NCBI GenBank assembly: GCA_022766245.1
Contig: JALEPL010000014.1
Location: 1 to 64,000 of the forward strand
DNA: 64,000 nt
Source of the DNA: Lachnospiraceae bacterium
GTDB lineage: Bacteria; Bacillota; Clostridia; Lachnospirales; Lachnospiraceae
Direction: 5' to 3'
Shown one piece after another: positions 25,653-33,680 of this stretch. Position 1 is the first letter of the stretch. Every line of letters begins with the position of its first letter. A program made the position numbers and the translations under genes. The notes under the pieces were generated by a model. The model searched no databases and had not been told where the DNA came from. It saw only the letters and a list, made by a program, of their open reading frames with translations.

Positions 25653-27704
25653 ATGAATAGTCAAGTAGGTGTTGCAAAAATAAATGGAAAAGAGATAACT
25701 ATACGTGGTAACAGGGAAGTGTTTAATGCAATCAAAAGATTATCAGAATTTGGACTAATTACCTTTTCGAGACAAATAAAATTTAAAAGTACAGAATATA
25801 CAGTGTGCTTTTTTAAGCCAACTACTGAAATGAGAAATATGTATAATTTGGGAAATGAATTGTTGGTAGTATGCTGCCCTGACGGAATGAACGATTTTAA
25901 GAGTAGAACCAAGGATTTTATAGATTATATGCTGGTGACAAATAAAGAATTTAAGAATCGACTTGATAAGGTTACTTGTTTTCTGGTAGATGGAAATACG
26001 GATATTGTAAAAAAAGTAAAAGGTGATAGAATCGAAAATCCAGATGTACGTCTCATTGTGCCGTTTTGCCTGGATGAACTGAATGCAGAATTTGACGAAA
26101 ATGCATTGAGTAATCGAATGCGGGAGTTTTTATATGAAAAAGATTTGTTTGGCATTGCGGTTCCGTTAAAAAATGATACATTGTTTTTTGGAAAAGATCG
26201 AACCAATATTATTTCTGAATTATACGGTAGATACAAGCAGGGTGAAGAAGGAGGCTTGTTTGGGCTGCGACGAATTGGGAAAACGTCTATTCTAAATTTA
26301 CTCAAGCTTAGAATAGCGGAGGCAGATGGAGTTGCAGTTTATTTTGATTGCTCCAGTGTTCATCATTTTAGGTGGTATGAATTTCTAAAATATATTATTA
26401 AGACGATTATCAGCGAGTATTCCATAGAAAAGAACGAGAATGGCAACATTGTATTAAATGCAACTTGTCTGGTTGAAACTACGGAAGAAAGATATGGCGA
26501 AAAAAATGCTGTGATGAATTTTATGGAAGACATAAATACATTATATGAAATGCTGGATAACCGACGTATATTGCTAATATTGGATGAGATAGAAAATATT
26601 GGGTATACAACGTCGCCGTCGAAATGGTGGCAAGAAGAAAATGATGCACTATATTTTTGGCAGGCAATCAGAACGGTTATTCAAACGCACAGTGAGTATC
26701 TTTCATTTGTCATAGCAGGAGTTAATCCTATGTGTGTTGAAATTCAGTCAATTAATAATTATGACAATCCAATTTTTGGAATGTTTAGTCCAATATATAC
26801 ATCGTTATTTGAGTATGAGGATATCAAAATGATGGTATCTAGTATAGGAGGCAGACTGGGTATTTCATTTGAAGAGCCTGTTTATGCAAAAATGATGGAA
26901 GATTATGGTGGACATCCGTTTTTGGTTAGACAGGTATGCAGTAAAATAAATAATGAGTTAAATGCAAAGCGAGAGGAACGTCCAACTACAATCTCGATGT
27001 ATCGGTATAATATGAAACGTGATGAGTATAGGCAAGGGATGACAAGTGTCATAGAGCAGATACTCGGTGTGATTGATAATTTTTATCCCAGTGAATTTGA
27101 ATTACTTAAAAAGCTAGCATTGGATGGAAGAAATGCATTAAAAAAAGAACTGGCATTAGGAGAAAAGGGAATACAGCATTTGATCGGATATTGTATAGTT
27201 GATAAGGTGGATGGAGAATATTTTATCAGAATAAAATCTATTGAAGAATATATAAAAAGTAAGTTTATATACGATTCTACATTAAATGAGCAAAAAGATA
27301 AACGGGCTCGCATTAATATGAGAAGAGATGATATTGAAGAAAAATTAAGAAATATTATCTTGTATTCTCTTCAAGCAAAGTATGGTAAAAAGGCGAAGGA
27401 ACAGCTTATTTCTATTGTCGAAAAGACAACCAATGATGCGACACAGAAAACAAAAATGTTAAATGCACCATCGCTTAAGAGAGCAATTGAGGAATTATAT
27501 TTCTCGCAGATAAAGACTATAATGGAAAAAGACTGGAAAAGTTATGCAATGATATTCCCGGATAAAAGTAAATTTGAAGCATATATGGAAATATTGAATA
27601 GATCGCGTGCTGTGGGGGCTCATTCTAAAAGTGTGTCTCAGGATGATGAAGTCATGTATGGGGTTGCATTTGATTATTTTGAAAAAATATTGGATGAATA
27701 CTAA
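25653..27704 (+). CDS. STAND-like / archaeal-type AAA ATPase
   Basis: 683 residues. The N-terminal ~185 residues form an unassigned domain with alternating strands. An ATPase domain then starts FGKDRTNIISELYGRY, with Walker A GLRRIGKTS at about 204-212 and Walker B LLILDEIENI (Asp311-Glu312). A winged-helix-like region follows (about 460-540), then a helical C-terminus. The layout resembles STAND or archaeal-type ATPases, several of which are phage or stress sensors. It begins the operon that continues with two small genes, starting after RNA copy 2. The ATPase call is sure; the role is not. Confidence 0.75.
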   Translation: MNSQVGVAKINGKEITIRGNREVFNAIKRLSEFGLITFSRQIKFKSTEYTVCFFKPTTEMRNMYNLGNELLVVCCPDGMNDFKSRTKDFIDYMLVTNKEFKNRLDKVTCFLVDGNTDIVKKVKGDRIENPDVRLIVPFCLDELNAEFDENALSNRMREFLYEKDLFGIAVPLKNDTLFFGKDRTNIISELYGRYKQGEEGGLFGLRRIGKTSILNLLKLRIAEADGVAVYFDCSSVHHFRWYEFLKYIIKTIISEYSIEKNENGNIVLNATCLVETTEERYGEKNAVMNFMEDINTLYEMLDNRRILLILDEIENIGYTTSPSKWWQEENDALYFWQAIRTVIQTHSEYLSFVIAGVNPMCVEIQSINNYDNPIFGMFSPIYTSLFEYEDIKMMVSSIGGRLGISFEEPVYAKMMEDYGGHPFLVRQVCSKINNELNAKREERPTTISMYRYNMKRDEYRQGMTSVIEQILGVIDNFYPSEFELLKKLALDGRNALKKELALGEKGIQHLIGYCIVDKVDGEYFIRIKSIEEYIKSKFIYDSTLNEQKDKRARINMRRDDIEEKLRNIILYSLQAKYGKKAKEQLISIVEKTTNDATQKTKMLNAPSLKRAIEELYFSQIKTIMEKDWKSYAMIFPDKSKFEAYMEILNRSRAVGAHSKSVSQDDEVMYGVAFDYFEKILDEY

Positions 27705-27753
27705 TAAGGTTTAATAGCCAAGTATAAAAAGTTTAAAGGAGTGTATACATAGG

Positions 27754-28032
27754 ATGACGAAAAAGGATTTTGCTCATAAACTGGCAGAGGAACTGCGACA
27801 GCTTCCTACGCAGAGTACGATTGAGGAAGTTGTGGATAGAATAAACGCTGCAACCATTGACCATAGAAGCTTGTCTGAACTGGATGTCAATGAAATATTG
27901 AATTACATGGATGAGGAATTAGGGGATTATGGATTGCTTTTTGAATCCTATGATAATCAAGCTGGCGTTTCGGTTATGTCATTGGTTAGAAAATTGATTG
28001 CTCAGGCGAACACAGGAGGTGGCAAGAAATGA
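27754..28032 (+). CDS. Small hypothetical protein of the ATPase operon
   Basis: 92 residues from ATG 27754 behind AAAGGAG. Helical, acidic (DVNEILNYMDEELGDYG), no membrane helix. It overlaps the next gene by 4 bp (ATGA), so the two are translationally coupled. No family recognised. Confidence 0.65.
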   Translation: MTKKDFAHKLAEELRQLPTQSTIEEVVDRINAATIDHRSLSELDVNEILNYMDEELGDYGLLFESYDNQAGVSVMSLVRKLIAQANTGGGKK

Positions 28033-28490
28033 GTGAGATTGATTGTGCGGAACTTATAATATCCATAGTTGCATTGGCGGGTACCATAGTGAATGTGATT
28101 TTTTATATTATATTGACGAAAAAGTATAATGACATGGTGAATACTCAGACATTAACTGCTCAGGGTGCATTAGAGACACAGGTAAGGGCTTCTATACATG
28201 AGGCTACTCGGAATATGCTGGATTTTGCACTCCGAGTGAATAATGAACCGGAAAATGAGATGGTTCAAAAGGCATATTTTGCGGCAGAAGAGATTTACCG
28301 TAATGCCTATGAAGATGCCTGTGCGAAATATCTGGATTACAAGATTGACCGAGATCGTTTTCGAAAGATGTATCAAAGAGAGATTCAGACTTTGGTGGAG
28401 AATGTGGACCTGAAGGAGTTTTATGATACAGTTTCTAGTCCTTATGCCAGTACGGTAGCGGTGTATAGGGAGTGGTTTGGACAGGCCTAG
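28029..28490 (+). CDS. Single-pass membrane protein of the ATPase operon
   Basis: 153 residues. One N-terminal membrane helix (about 9-31, IISIVALAGTIVNVIFYIIL) is followed by a soluble helical domain with coiled-coil character (TLTAQGALETQVRASIHEAT, then a long charged region). N-terminal anchors with helical bodies are common membrane partners in defence operons, but the function here is unknown. It is coupled to the 92-residue gene and last in the STAND-like ATPase operon. In the gap up to 28680 I see only a seven-codon frame (MNGGIHR) and no clear terminator. Confidence 0.65.
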   Translation: MSEIDCAELIISIVALAGTIVNVIFYIILTKKYNDMVNTQTLTAQGALETQVRASIHEATRNMLDFALRVNNEPENEMVQKAYFAAEEIYRNAYEDACAKYLDYKIDRDRFRKMYQREIQTLVENVDLKEFYDTVSSPYASTVAVYREWFGQA

Positions 28491-28679
28491 ACTGTCTGGA
28501 GCACAATATGCATAAGAGTCGTACTAAAAGGGGTTGATTTATGAATGGGGGCATACACAGGTAGAAAATCTGATTATGGAAGAGGAACAGGATAAGGTGT
28601 CAATAAATAAACAAAATAGACAGGTGGTTTGTTCGAATCGGAATCCATTGGTATGAAATCAATTGGCTTAAACACATTC

Positions 28680-28740
28680 CGTATTGTGAACGCCTATTGC
28701 CTGTGCTACACTTAGTCACTAGCAGAAAGGGTTATAAGTG
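28680..28740 (+). promoter_or_regulatory. Recurrent promoter-proximal element, copy C
   Basis: CGTATTGTGAACG, then TGTGCTACACTTAGTCAC and AGCAGAAAG. The match to copy B is close through this stretch. It ends at the start of a frame that is open into the UDP-galactopyranose mutase gene, so it probably drives that gene. Confidence 0.55.
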
Positions 28741-28878
28741 ATGAAGTGTAGAAAAACATTGGCCGAAGTAACATGTTTTTGCACCGGCATCCAGGGGAAA
28801 TATTGGGATTATAGAATTGACGGAAATGCAGTAAATGAAACAGAGTATAACGAAATGAAAGAAAAGGATAAAAGACAA

Positions 28879-30003
28879 ATGAAGTACGATTATTTAGTAG
28901 TCGGTGCCGGATTATACGGAGCCACCTTTGCCCACGAGGCAAACAAACTGGGAAAAAAAGTGCTGGTCATTGACAAGCGTCCCAACATCGCAGGAAATAT
29001 CTATACGGAAGAGAGGGAGAAAATCCATGTGCACAAGTATGGTGCGCATATTTTCCATACCAATAACACAGAAGTGTGGAATTACCTGCAGCAGTTTGCC
29101 ACCTTCAACCGTTTTACCAACAGTCCGGTGGCAAATTATAAGGGGGAATTGTATTCCTTGCCCTTCAATATGTACACCTTTAATAAGATGTGGGGCGTGG
29201 TGACTCCGCAGGAAGCGGAAGCCAAGATTGAGGAGCAGAAGAAGGCAGCCGGAATTACCGAGCCGAAGAATCTGGAAGAGCAGGCTATTTCCCTGGTGGG
29301 AAAGGATATTTTTGAAAAGCTGGTAAAGGGTTACACCGAGAAGCAGTGGGGCAGAGACTGCAAGGATCTGCCGGCATTCATCATCAAGAGACTTCCGGTA
29401 CGGCTGACCTTTGACAATAATTATTTCAATGCGCTGTATCAGGGAATCCCGGTTGGTGGCTATACGAAGATGGTTGCCAATATGTTGGATCATATCGAGG
29501 TTCGCCTGAATACAGATTATTTGGAGAACAAGGAAGAATATGACAGCATGGCGGAGAAGGTGGTCTATACCGGACCCATTGATGCCTATTTCGATTATCA
29601 GCTTGGCTACTTACAGTATCGCTCCGTGAGATTCGAGACGGAGCTTTTGGATACACCCAATTTCCAGGGAAATGCTGCGGTGAACTACACCGATCGGGAG
29701 ACGCCTTGGACCAGAATCATCGAGCACAAATGGTTCGAGTTTGGTAAGGACGTGGAGGGAAATGATATTCCGAAGACTATCATCAGCCGTGAATACAGCT
29801 CCGAGTGGAAGCCGGGAGATGAGCCTTATTATCCGGTGAATGATGAGGAGAATACCGCCTTGTATGAGAAGTACAAGGAACTGGCAGCAGGCGAGAAGAA
29901 CGTGAAGTTCGGCGGACGTTTGGGCGAATATAAGTATTACGATATGGATGCAGTGGTAGCATCTGCGCTGGCGTTCTGCAAGGAAGAACTGGGAGTGATA
30001 TGA
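28879..30003 (+). CDS. glf: UDP-galactopyranose mutase
   Basis: 374 residues, a flavoenzyme that interconverts UDP-galactopyranose and UDP-galactofuranose. The N-terminus is the FAD-binding DYLVVGAGLYGATFAHEA, followed by DKRPNIAGNIYTE, KYGAHIFHTNN, and the substrate-loop region GYTEKQWG. RLPVRLTFDNNYF and the C-terminal GRLGEYKYYDMD are also family hallmarks. The length matches the family when started at ATG 28879 (AAAGGA 10 nt upstream). The frame stays open for 47 further codons back to 28738, just after regulatory copy C. It is a glycan gene isolated within defence-like cassettes and points to galactofuranose in the wall glycan. Confidence 0.95.
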   Translation: MKYDYLVVGAGLYGATFAHEANKLGKKVLVIDKRPNIAGNIYTEEREKIHVHKYGAHIFHTNNTEVWNYLQQFATFNRFTNSPVANYKGELYSLPFNMYTFNKMWGVVTPQEAEAKIEEQKKAAGITEPKNLEEQAISLVGKDIFEKLVKGYTEKQWGRDCKDLPAFIIKRLPVRLTFDNNYFNALYQGIPVGGYTKMVANMLDHIEVRLNTDYLENKEEYDSMAEKVVYTGPIDAYFDYQLGYLQYRSVRFETELLDTPNFQGNAAVNYTDRETPWTRIIEHKWFEFGKDVEGNDIPKTIISREYSSEWKPGDEPYYPVNDEENTALYEKYKELAAGEKNVKFGGRLGEYKYYDMDAVVASALAFCKEELGVI

Positions 30004-30483
30004 CAGTAGAATTTTTGGAGAAATAAATTATGCTTTGTTGGAAGAAGTTTATTCTGTAAAATCTATCAATGTTATGGTTACAGAGAGTCCACAGATGAGT
30101 ATACGGGCATATACGTTAATGGCAATGCCATTAAGCTAGCTGTTAGATAATGCGTTCGAAAGGCATATTGTAGATATGTCCTTGAGATAGCACATAATTC
30201 TGCAATATACAAATTAAAGAGCGTTAGTTTGTTGAAATCATGGCTATAAAGAACTGTTATCAGAAAATGGATATGAGGAATGATTTGTTTTAGCGTGGAA
30301 TAATTGTTACTTGAAATGTGTTTTATTTGGTATAGGATTAAAGATAGCTGCATATCATACATGCGTAAGTGTATGCAGAATAGATAGGAGTGTTCTTGAA
30401 CTGCATATCTAGAGACGAAATTATACAAAATGACGGATTCGTGAAAGAGAAAAGAAATATCTTTTGTAAAAAGAGAAATGATA
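30004..30483 (+). other. Gene-free A/T-rich stretch
   Basis: About 480 bp without a credible gene on either strand. An open frame on the - strand near 30078-30428 has no ribosome binding site and no family resemblance. I see no clear terminator after glf. The promoter of the next operon begins at 30484. Confidence 0.5.
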
Positions 30484-30512
30484 TAGACAAAAAGTCGGTT
30501 TTGGAATATAAT
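30484..30512 (+). promoter_or_regulatory. Strong sigma-A-type promoter of the ATPase/TOPRIM pair
   Basis: TAGACA, a 17-bp spacer and a perfect TATAAT. The start would be near 30519, which rules out a GTG at 30518 as initiation codon and supports ATG 30569. Confidence 0.7.
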
Positions 30513-30568
30513 GGCAAGTGACCTGGAACAAACGATTATATTTAAGGTTCGAAAACAGAGGAGATATC

Positions 30569-32044
30569 ATGGAGTATAAATCTAGTGTAAGAATTATGCG
30601 TTCTGAAATTCGCAATTTTAAGAATGTGAATTATGGAAAAGTTTCGTATATGAATTGCGGTAGTATAAATAAAAGGGGAATAATTGACAAAACGGATATG
30701 GTAGGGATCTATGGGCAAAATGGATCTGGAAAAACGGCTTTGGTAGAGTCATTGGATATTCTTAAATGCATCATAAAAGGAGCCCCAATTCCATATGAAA
30801 CCTATGGAGGGATTCTATCTCGGGACAATCCGGTATCGATTACAACGGATTTTTTTGTCGAAAGGGAATCTTTAAAGTATAAAGTGAATTACGTCGCTTA
30901 TCTTCGGGCAAATGATGAACAAAAAAAAATAGAGATATACAAAGAGAAACTCACCTATTGGACACGTGGAAATAATTCTTGGAAGGCAGAAAGAGATTTA
31001 GAATTTGAAAATCCGTACTATGATAATACCGATTTGCTTTCACAGAAGGAACTGAGCATTGTATCAAATCATAAGAATCATCTCAAATCTATTCCGTTTT
31101 TAGCGTCAATGCAAAACTTAGCGCTTATCTGTGCACAGCAATTTGTGTCTGTTTTTTTTAATTTCTGGGTTCTTAGATCGTCTAGGGAATTGGAAGAAAA
31201 TGAGGAAAACATTGCTTTTAGGGATGTTGTCAACGGCATGATGCAGTTTGGAATGGTTGATTTGAATGTAATTAAGGTAAATCAGCTTGGCACCATAAAT
31301 TATAACCAGATGATTCCTATCAATGTGCATAGAGAAACAGAGTCAGCTATAATACAGGAGTGTATTGAACTTTATATTTCAGAACCGACAGAAATTGAGG
31401 AGAGTTATTTTCCACAGGTTCAGGCAACGATTTCTGCAATTAACATAGCACTACAATCAATTATCCCAAACCTTCAAATAGAACTTGAAAAGAAAATGGA
31501 AAAAGAAACACCTGATGGGACTAAAACAATACAGGTTGACGTATATTCTAAGAGGGATAATAAGCGATTTCTTATTCGATATGAATCAGAAGGAATAAAA
31601 AGAATTATTTCCATATTGAATTATTTGATTGCAGTTTTCAATAATGCGGGAGTATGTTTGGTGGTAGATGAGATGGATTCGGGTATTTTTGAGTATTTGT
31701 TGGGAGAATTACTCGGCTTGATGAATAAAGAGATGAAAGGACAGCTTATATTTACATCCCATAACCTCAGAGTATTGGAAAAGCTTGACTCAAAAAATAT
31801 AGTTTGTTCTACTGTAAATCCAGATAATAGATATATTAGACTTGTTGGAGTAGAAAAAAATAATAATAAGAGAGACTTCTATATTCGCGCAATTACCGTT
31901 GGCGGTCAGAAAGAAGTATTGTATGATGATGAGGATTTGATTGCAATGGGATATGCGTTTAGAAAAGCGGCTAATGTTTCTGACAAAGTAAATCTTACGT
32001 TTTCAGCGGAATTTCAGGAAAAATTGGAGCAACATAAGAAGTAG
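30569..32044 (+). CDS. AAA (ABC-class) ATPase of a two-gene defence-like system
   Basis: 491 residues, start ATG 30569 behind AGGAG. Walker A GQNGSGKT is at 49-56 and follows a short N-terminal strand region (IRNFKNVNYGKV). Walker B LVVDEMDSG is near residue 370 and the H-switch FTSHN follows. The long helical insertion between them is typical of OLD/AAA_15-type ATPases such as those in PARIS (AriA), AbiL and Gabija. The TOPRIM-like partner starts 12 bp downstream. Together they look like an abortive-infection type pair (inference). Confidence 0.78.
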   Translation: MEYKSSVRIMRSEIRNFKNVNYGKVSYMNCGSINKRGIIDKTDMVGIYGQNGSGKTALVESLDILKCIIKGAPIPYETYGGILSRDNPVSITTDFFVERESLKYKVNYVAYLRANDEQKKIEIYKEKLTYWTRGNNSWKAERDLEFENPYYDNTDLLSQKELSIVSNHKNHLKSIPFLASMQNLALICAQQFVSVFFNFWVLRSSRELEENEENIAFRDVVNGMMQFGMVDLNVIKVNQLGTINYNQMIPINVHRETESAIIQECIELYISEPTEIEESYFPQVQATISAINIALQSIIPNLQIELEKKMEKETPDGTKTIQVDVYSKRDNKRFLIRYESEGIKRIISILNYLIAVFNNAGVCLVVDEMDSGIFEYLLGELLGLMNKEMKGQLIFTSHNLRVLEKLDSKNIVCSTVNPDNRYIRLVGVEKNNNKRDFYIRAITVGGQKEVLYDDEDLIAMGYAFRKAANVSDKVNLTFSAEFQEKLEQHKK

Positions 32045-32056
32045 GAGGTGTTTGGA

Positions 32057-32767
32057 TTGGCAGAAGCAAAGAAAACAGTCCTATTTATAGTGGAGGGAGC
32101 TTCTGATAAAACAGCTCTTGAAAAGATTTTTCAAGCTATATATAAAAGGAATCGATATATTGAGTTTAAGTTTACGGATGGAGATATTTCCAGCGATCCA
32201 ACGGTTACAGAAAGAAATGTTGAGAGTCGCATATATAAAATTGTTTCGGATTTTATGAAGGACAAAAAGTTAAATAGAAATGACATCTTTCAAGTGATTC
32301 AGATATTTGATATGGATGGTGCATATATTCCTGAAACATCGATTGTAAGTGGCGATCAAAATAAGTTTGTGTACACAAATACAACGATATCATGCAAGGA
32401 TACAAACCGGGTCAAAGACAGAAATCGGCGAAAAAAGGGCATCATGGATTATTTGCGTCGAGTGTCTTCTATTAATAATATTCCATACGAAATGTATTTT
32501 ATGTCATGTAACTTGGACCATGCGCTATATGATGTGATGAATTTGGACAAAGACTTGAAGCAAGCGTATGCAGACAAATTTTACGAAACATTTATTGGAC
32601 ACGAGCGGATGTTTATCGATTTCTTGAAAACAGATGTTGTAAATGGAGTGCCGGACAATTTGAGTAAATCTTGGGAATATATTACACAAGAATTACATTC
32701 TCTTGAAAGACATACTAATTTACATATTTATTTTCAAGAACATCCCCTTCCAGATGGACTTTTGTAA
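32057..32767 (+). CDS. TOPRIM-like nuclease partner (AbiLii/AriB/RloB-like)
   Basis: 236 residues from TTG 32057, chosen because AGGAGG lies 8 nt upstream; GTG 32048 overlaps that site. The N-terminus TVLFIVEGASDKTALEKIF carries the TOPRIM glutamate (Glu13), and IQIFDMDGAY carries the DxD pair (Asp85, Asp87). The remaining part is helical, with a basic segment RVKDRNRRKKG near 116. The family cannot be fixed by eye: AbiLii, AriB (DUF4435) and RloB all share this layout. Paired with the upstream ATPase, it is the probable effector. It is followed by the regulatory region at 32860. Confidence 0.65.
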   Translation: MAEAKKTVLFIVEGASDKTALEKIFQAIYKRNRYIEFKFTDGDISSDPTVTERNVESRIYKIVSDFMKDKKLNRNDIFQVIQIFDMDGAYIPETSIVSGDQNKFVYTNTTISCKDTNRVKDRNRRKKGIMDYLRRVSSINNIPYEMYFMSCNLDHALYDVMNLDKDLKQAYADKFYETFIGHERMFIDFLKTDVVNGVPDNLSKSWEYITQELHSLERHTNLHIYFQEHPLPDGLL

Positions 32768-32859
32768 CTAACTAATTCTGTAATTTGGGAGACAAAAGAA
32801 TGAAAAGTTTAAAAGAGTATTGTTAACCCTTTATACTTGCTGTATTGCAATGGCTTGTT

Positions 32860-32999
32860 ACAACCTTATTGCGGAATTCCTGTTTCTGTGCTAGACTAAG
32901 CCCAAGCAGAAAGTCTAGTATCTAAGGATGGTGCGCAGCACTATCCAATCGAAAAATCTTAATATCAAACAAACTTCACTGCTTATTTTTCAATCAACA
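32860..32999 (+). promoter_or_regulatory. Recurrent promoter-proximal element, copy D
   Basis: First block: CCTTATTGCGG, then TGTGCTAGACTAAGCCC and AAGCAGAAAGTCTAG, with CTAGACT/AGTCTAG able to form a 7-bp hairpin. Second block: CAAACTTCACTGCTTATTTT, as in copy B. It leads into the 21-codon peptide unit at 33064, whose transcript would run to the terminator at 33225. Confidence 0.55.
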
Positions 33000-33008
33000 A
33001 TTTTATAG

Positions 33009-33032
33009 CCGGGAGGTTTGGAAGCCTCCCGG
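33009..33032 (+). other. Stable leader hairpin before the 21-codon frame
   Basis: CCGGGAGG and CCTCCCGG pair perfectly around an 8-nt loop. There is no T-run after it, so it is not a terminator; it lies about 20 nt before the ribosome binding site of the small frame and may tune translation or RNA stability (inference). Confidence 0.55.
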
Positions 33033-33063
33033 GGTGGCGTAGGGTCCACAGAAGGAGGTACGA

Positions 33064-33129
33064 ATGAGTAATGTAGTTGATGTTTCGGCAGGTCTGCGCA
33101 TTTACTGCGCTGATCGTGATGATAATTAG
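33064..33129 (+). CDS. Putative 21-residue peptide
   Basis: An ATG behind a consensus GAAGGAGGTACGA site opens a 21-codon frame (MSNVVDVSAGLRIYCADRDD and a final Asn). It is acidic at the C-terminus with one Cys and has no export signal. The strong ribosome binding site, upstream promoter-like element D, leader hairpin, downstream hairpin (33138-33181) and terminator define a compact unit. It could be a leader peptide, a small functional peptide or the messenger face of a regulatory RNA. No homolog known to me. Confidence 0.4.
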   Translation: MSNVVDVSAGLRIYCADRDDN

Positions 33130-33137
33130 AGCTGTAG

Positions 33138-33181
33138 GGCACAAATTCCATCACCGAAGGTGATTTTCATGGATTTGTGCC
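33138..33181 (+). other. Long hairpin downstream of the 21-codon frame
   Basis: GGCACAAAT and ATTTGTGCC form the outer stem; TCCA/TGGA and TCACC/GGTGA extend it inwards. The loop is GAA. It directly follows the small frame and precedes the terminator, so the RNA ends in two stacked structures. Confidence 0.55.
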
Positions 33182-33196
33182 TATAACCATGAGGGG

Positions 33197-33225
33197 ACCG
33201 AATGGTTATGTTTGGTTCGGTTTTT
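33197..33225 (+). terminator. Terminator of the small-peptide unit
   Basis: ACCGAA and TTCGGT arms, then TTTTT. The last stem base pairs with the start of the T-run. Confidence 0.65.
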
Positions 33226-33245
33226 CGTGACAAGGAAAGGTGTAA

Positions 33246-33440
33246 GGAACTTCTGGAGAGGAAATTGGGCAGAAACGCGGCAAGGCCGAAGCTGTTTTGG
33301 AATTGTTAGAGGATTGTGGGACCATTCCTGAGGCGTTGAGAACAAGGATTATGGAAGAGAAGGATTTGGATATTTTGAAGAAGTGGCTGAAACTTGCGGG
33401 AAAGGTGGACTCCATCGAGGAGTTTACGAGCCAGATGTAA
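33246..33440 (+). pseudogene. Rpn-family nuclease/transposase C-terminal remnant
   Basis: 65 codons after an in-frame TAA, with no start codon context. The translation has GQKRGKAEAVLELLEDCG, then IPEALRTRIMEEKDLD and LKKWLKLAGKVDSIEEF, the typical C-terminus of Rpn recombination-promoting nucleases. The catalytic N-terminal domain is absent. A second Rpn relic is at 21139. Confidence 0.75.
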
Positions 33441-33443
33441 GTT

Positions 33444-33508
33444 ACTTCATGCAATCTGCATGAAGTTCTGTAGAAATCTATTATTTCCAAGATACGGGTT
33501 ACCGTATC
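33444..33508 (+). repeat. Two small perfect inverted repeats after the Rpn remnant
   Basis: ACTTCATGCA-ATC-TGCATGAAGT (33444-33466) is a 10-bp stem with a 3-nt loop. GATACGG-GTTA-CCGTATC (33491-33508) follows. Neither has a T-run. Apart from these and the promoter at 33611, the gap up to the hicB-like gene shows nothing I can name. Confidence 0.6.
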
Positions 33509-33610
33509 ATCACAGTACAAATCGTTACAGATCATACAATACATAAGGCAAGTATCTATGGCAATGCATGTACACTACAATAACAAAAGAAAACTAGTAA
33601 CTAAATATAG

Positions 33611-33639
33611 TTGCGAATATGAACTGGTAATGATATGAT
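33611..33639 (+). promoter_or_regulatory. Promoter of the HicB-like gene
   Basis: TTGCGA, 17-bp spacer, TATGAT. Start predicted near 33646, about 35 nt before the ATG. Confidence 0.6.
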
Positions 33640-33680
33640 AGCATTAACAGAGGGGAAAAATTAAGAAAGGATGGATTATT

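Noticed and set aside
28029-28490. Phage holin
   Set aside because: Only one N-terminal helix followed by a large charged domain, and it is coupled to an ATPase operon with no phage genes nearby.
30078-30428. 116-codon open frame on the - strand in the gap after glf
   Set aside because: No ribosome binding site, no recognisable domain, low-complexity hydrophobic/aromatic composition typical of antisense reading of A/T-rich DNA.
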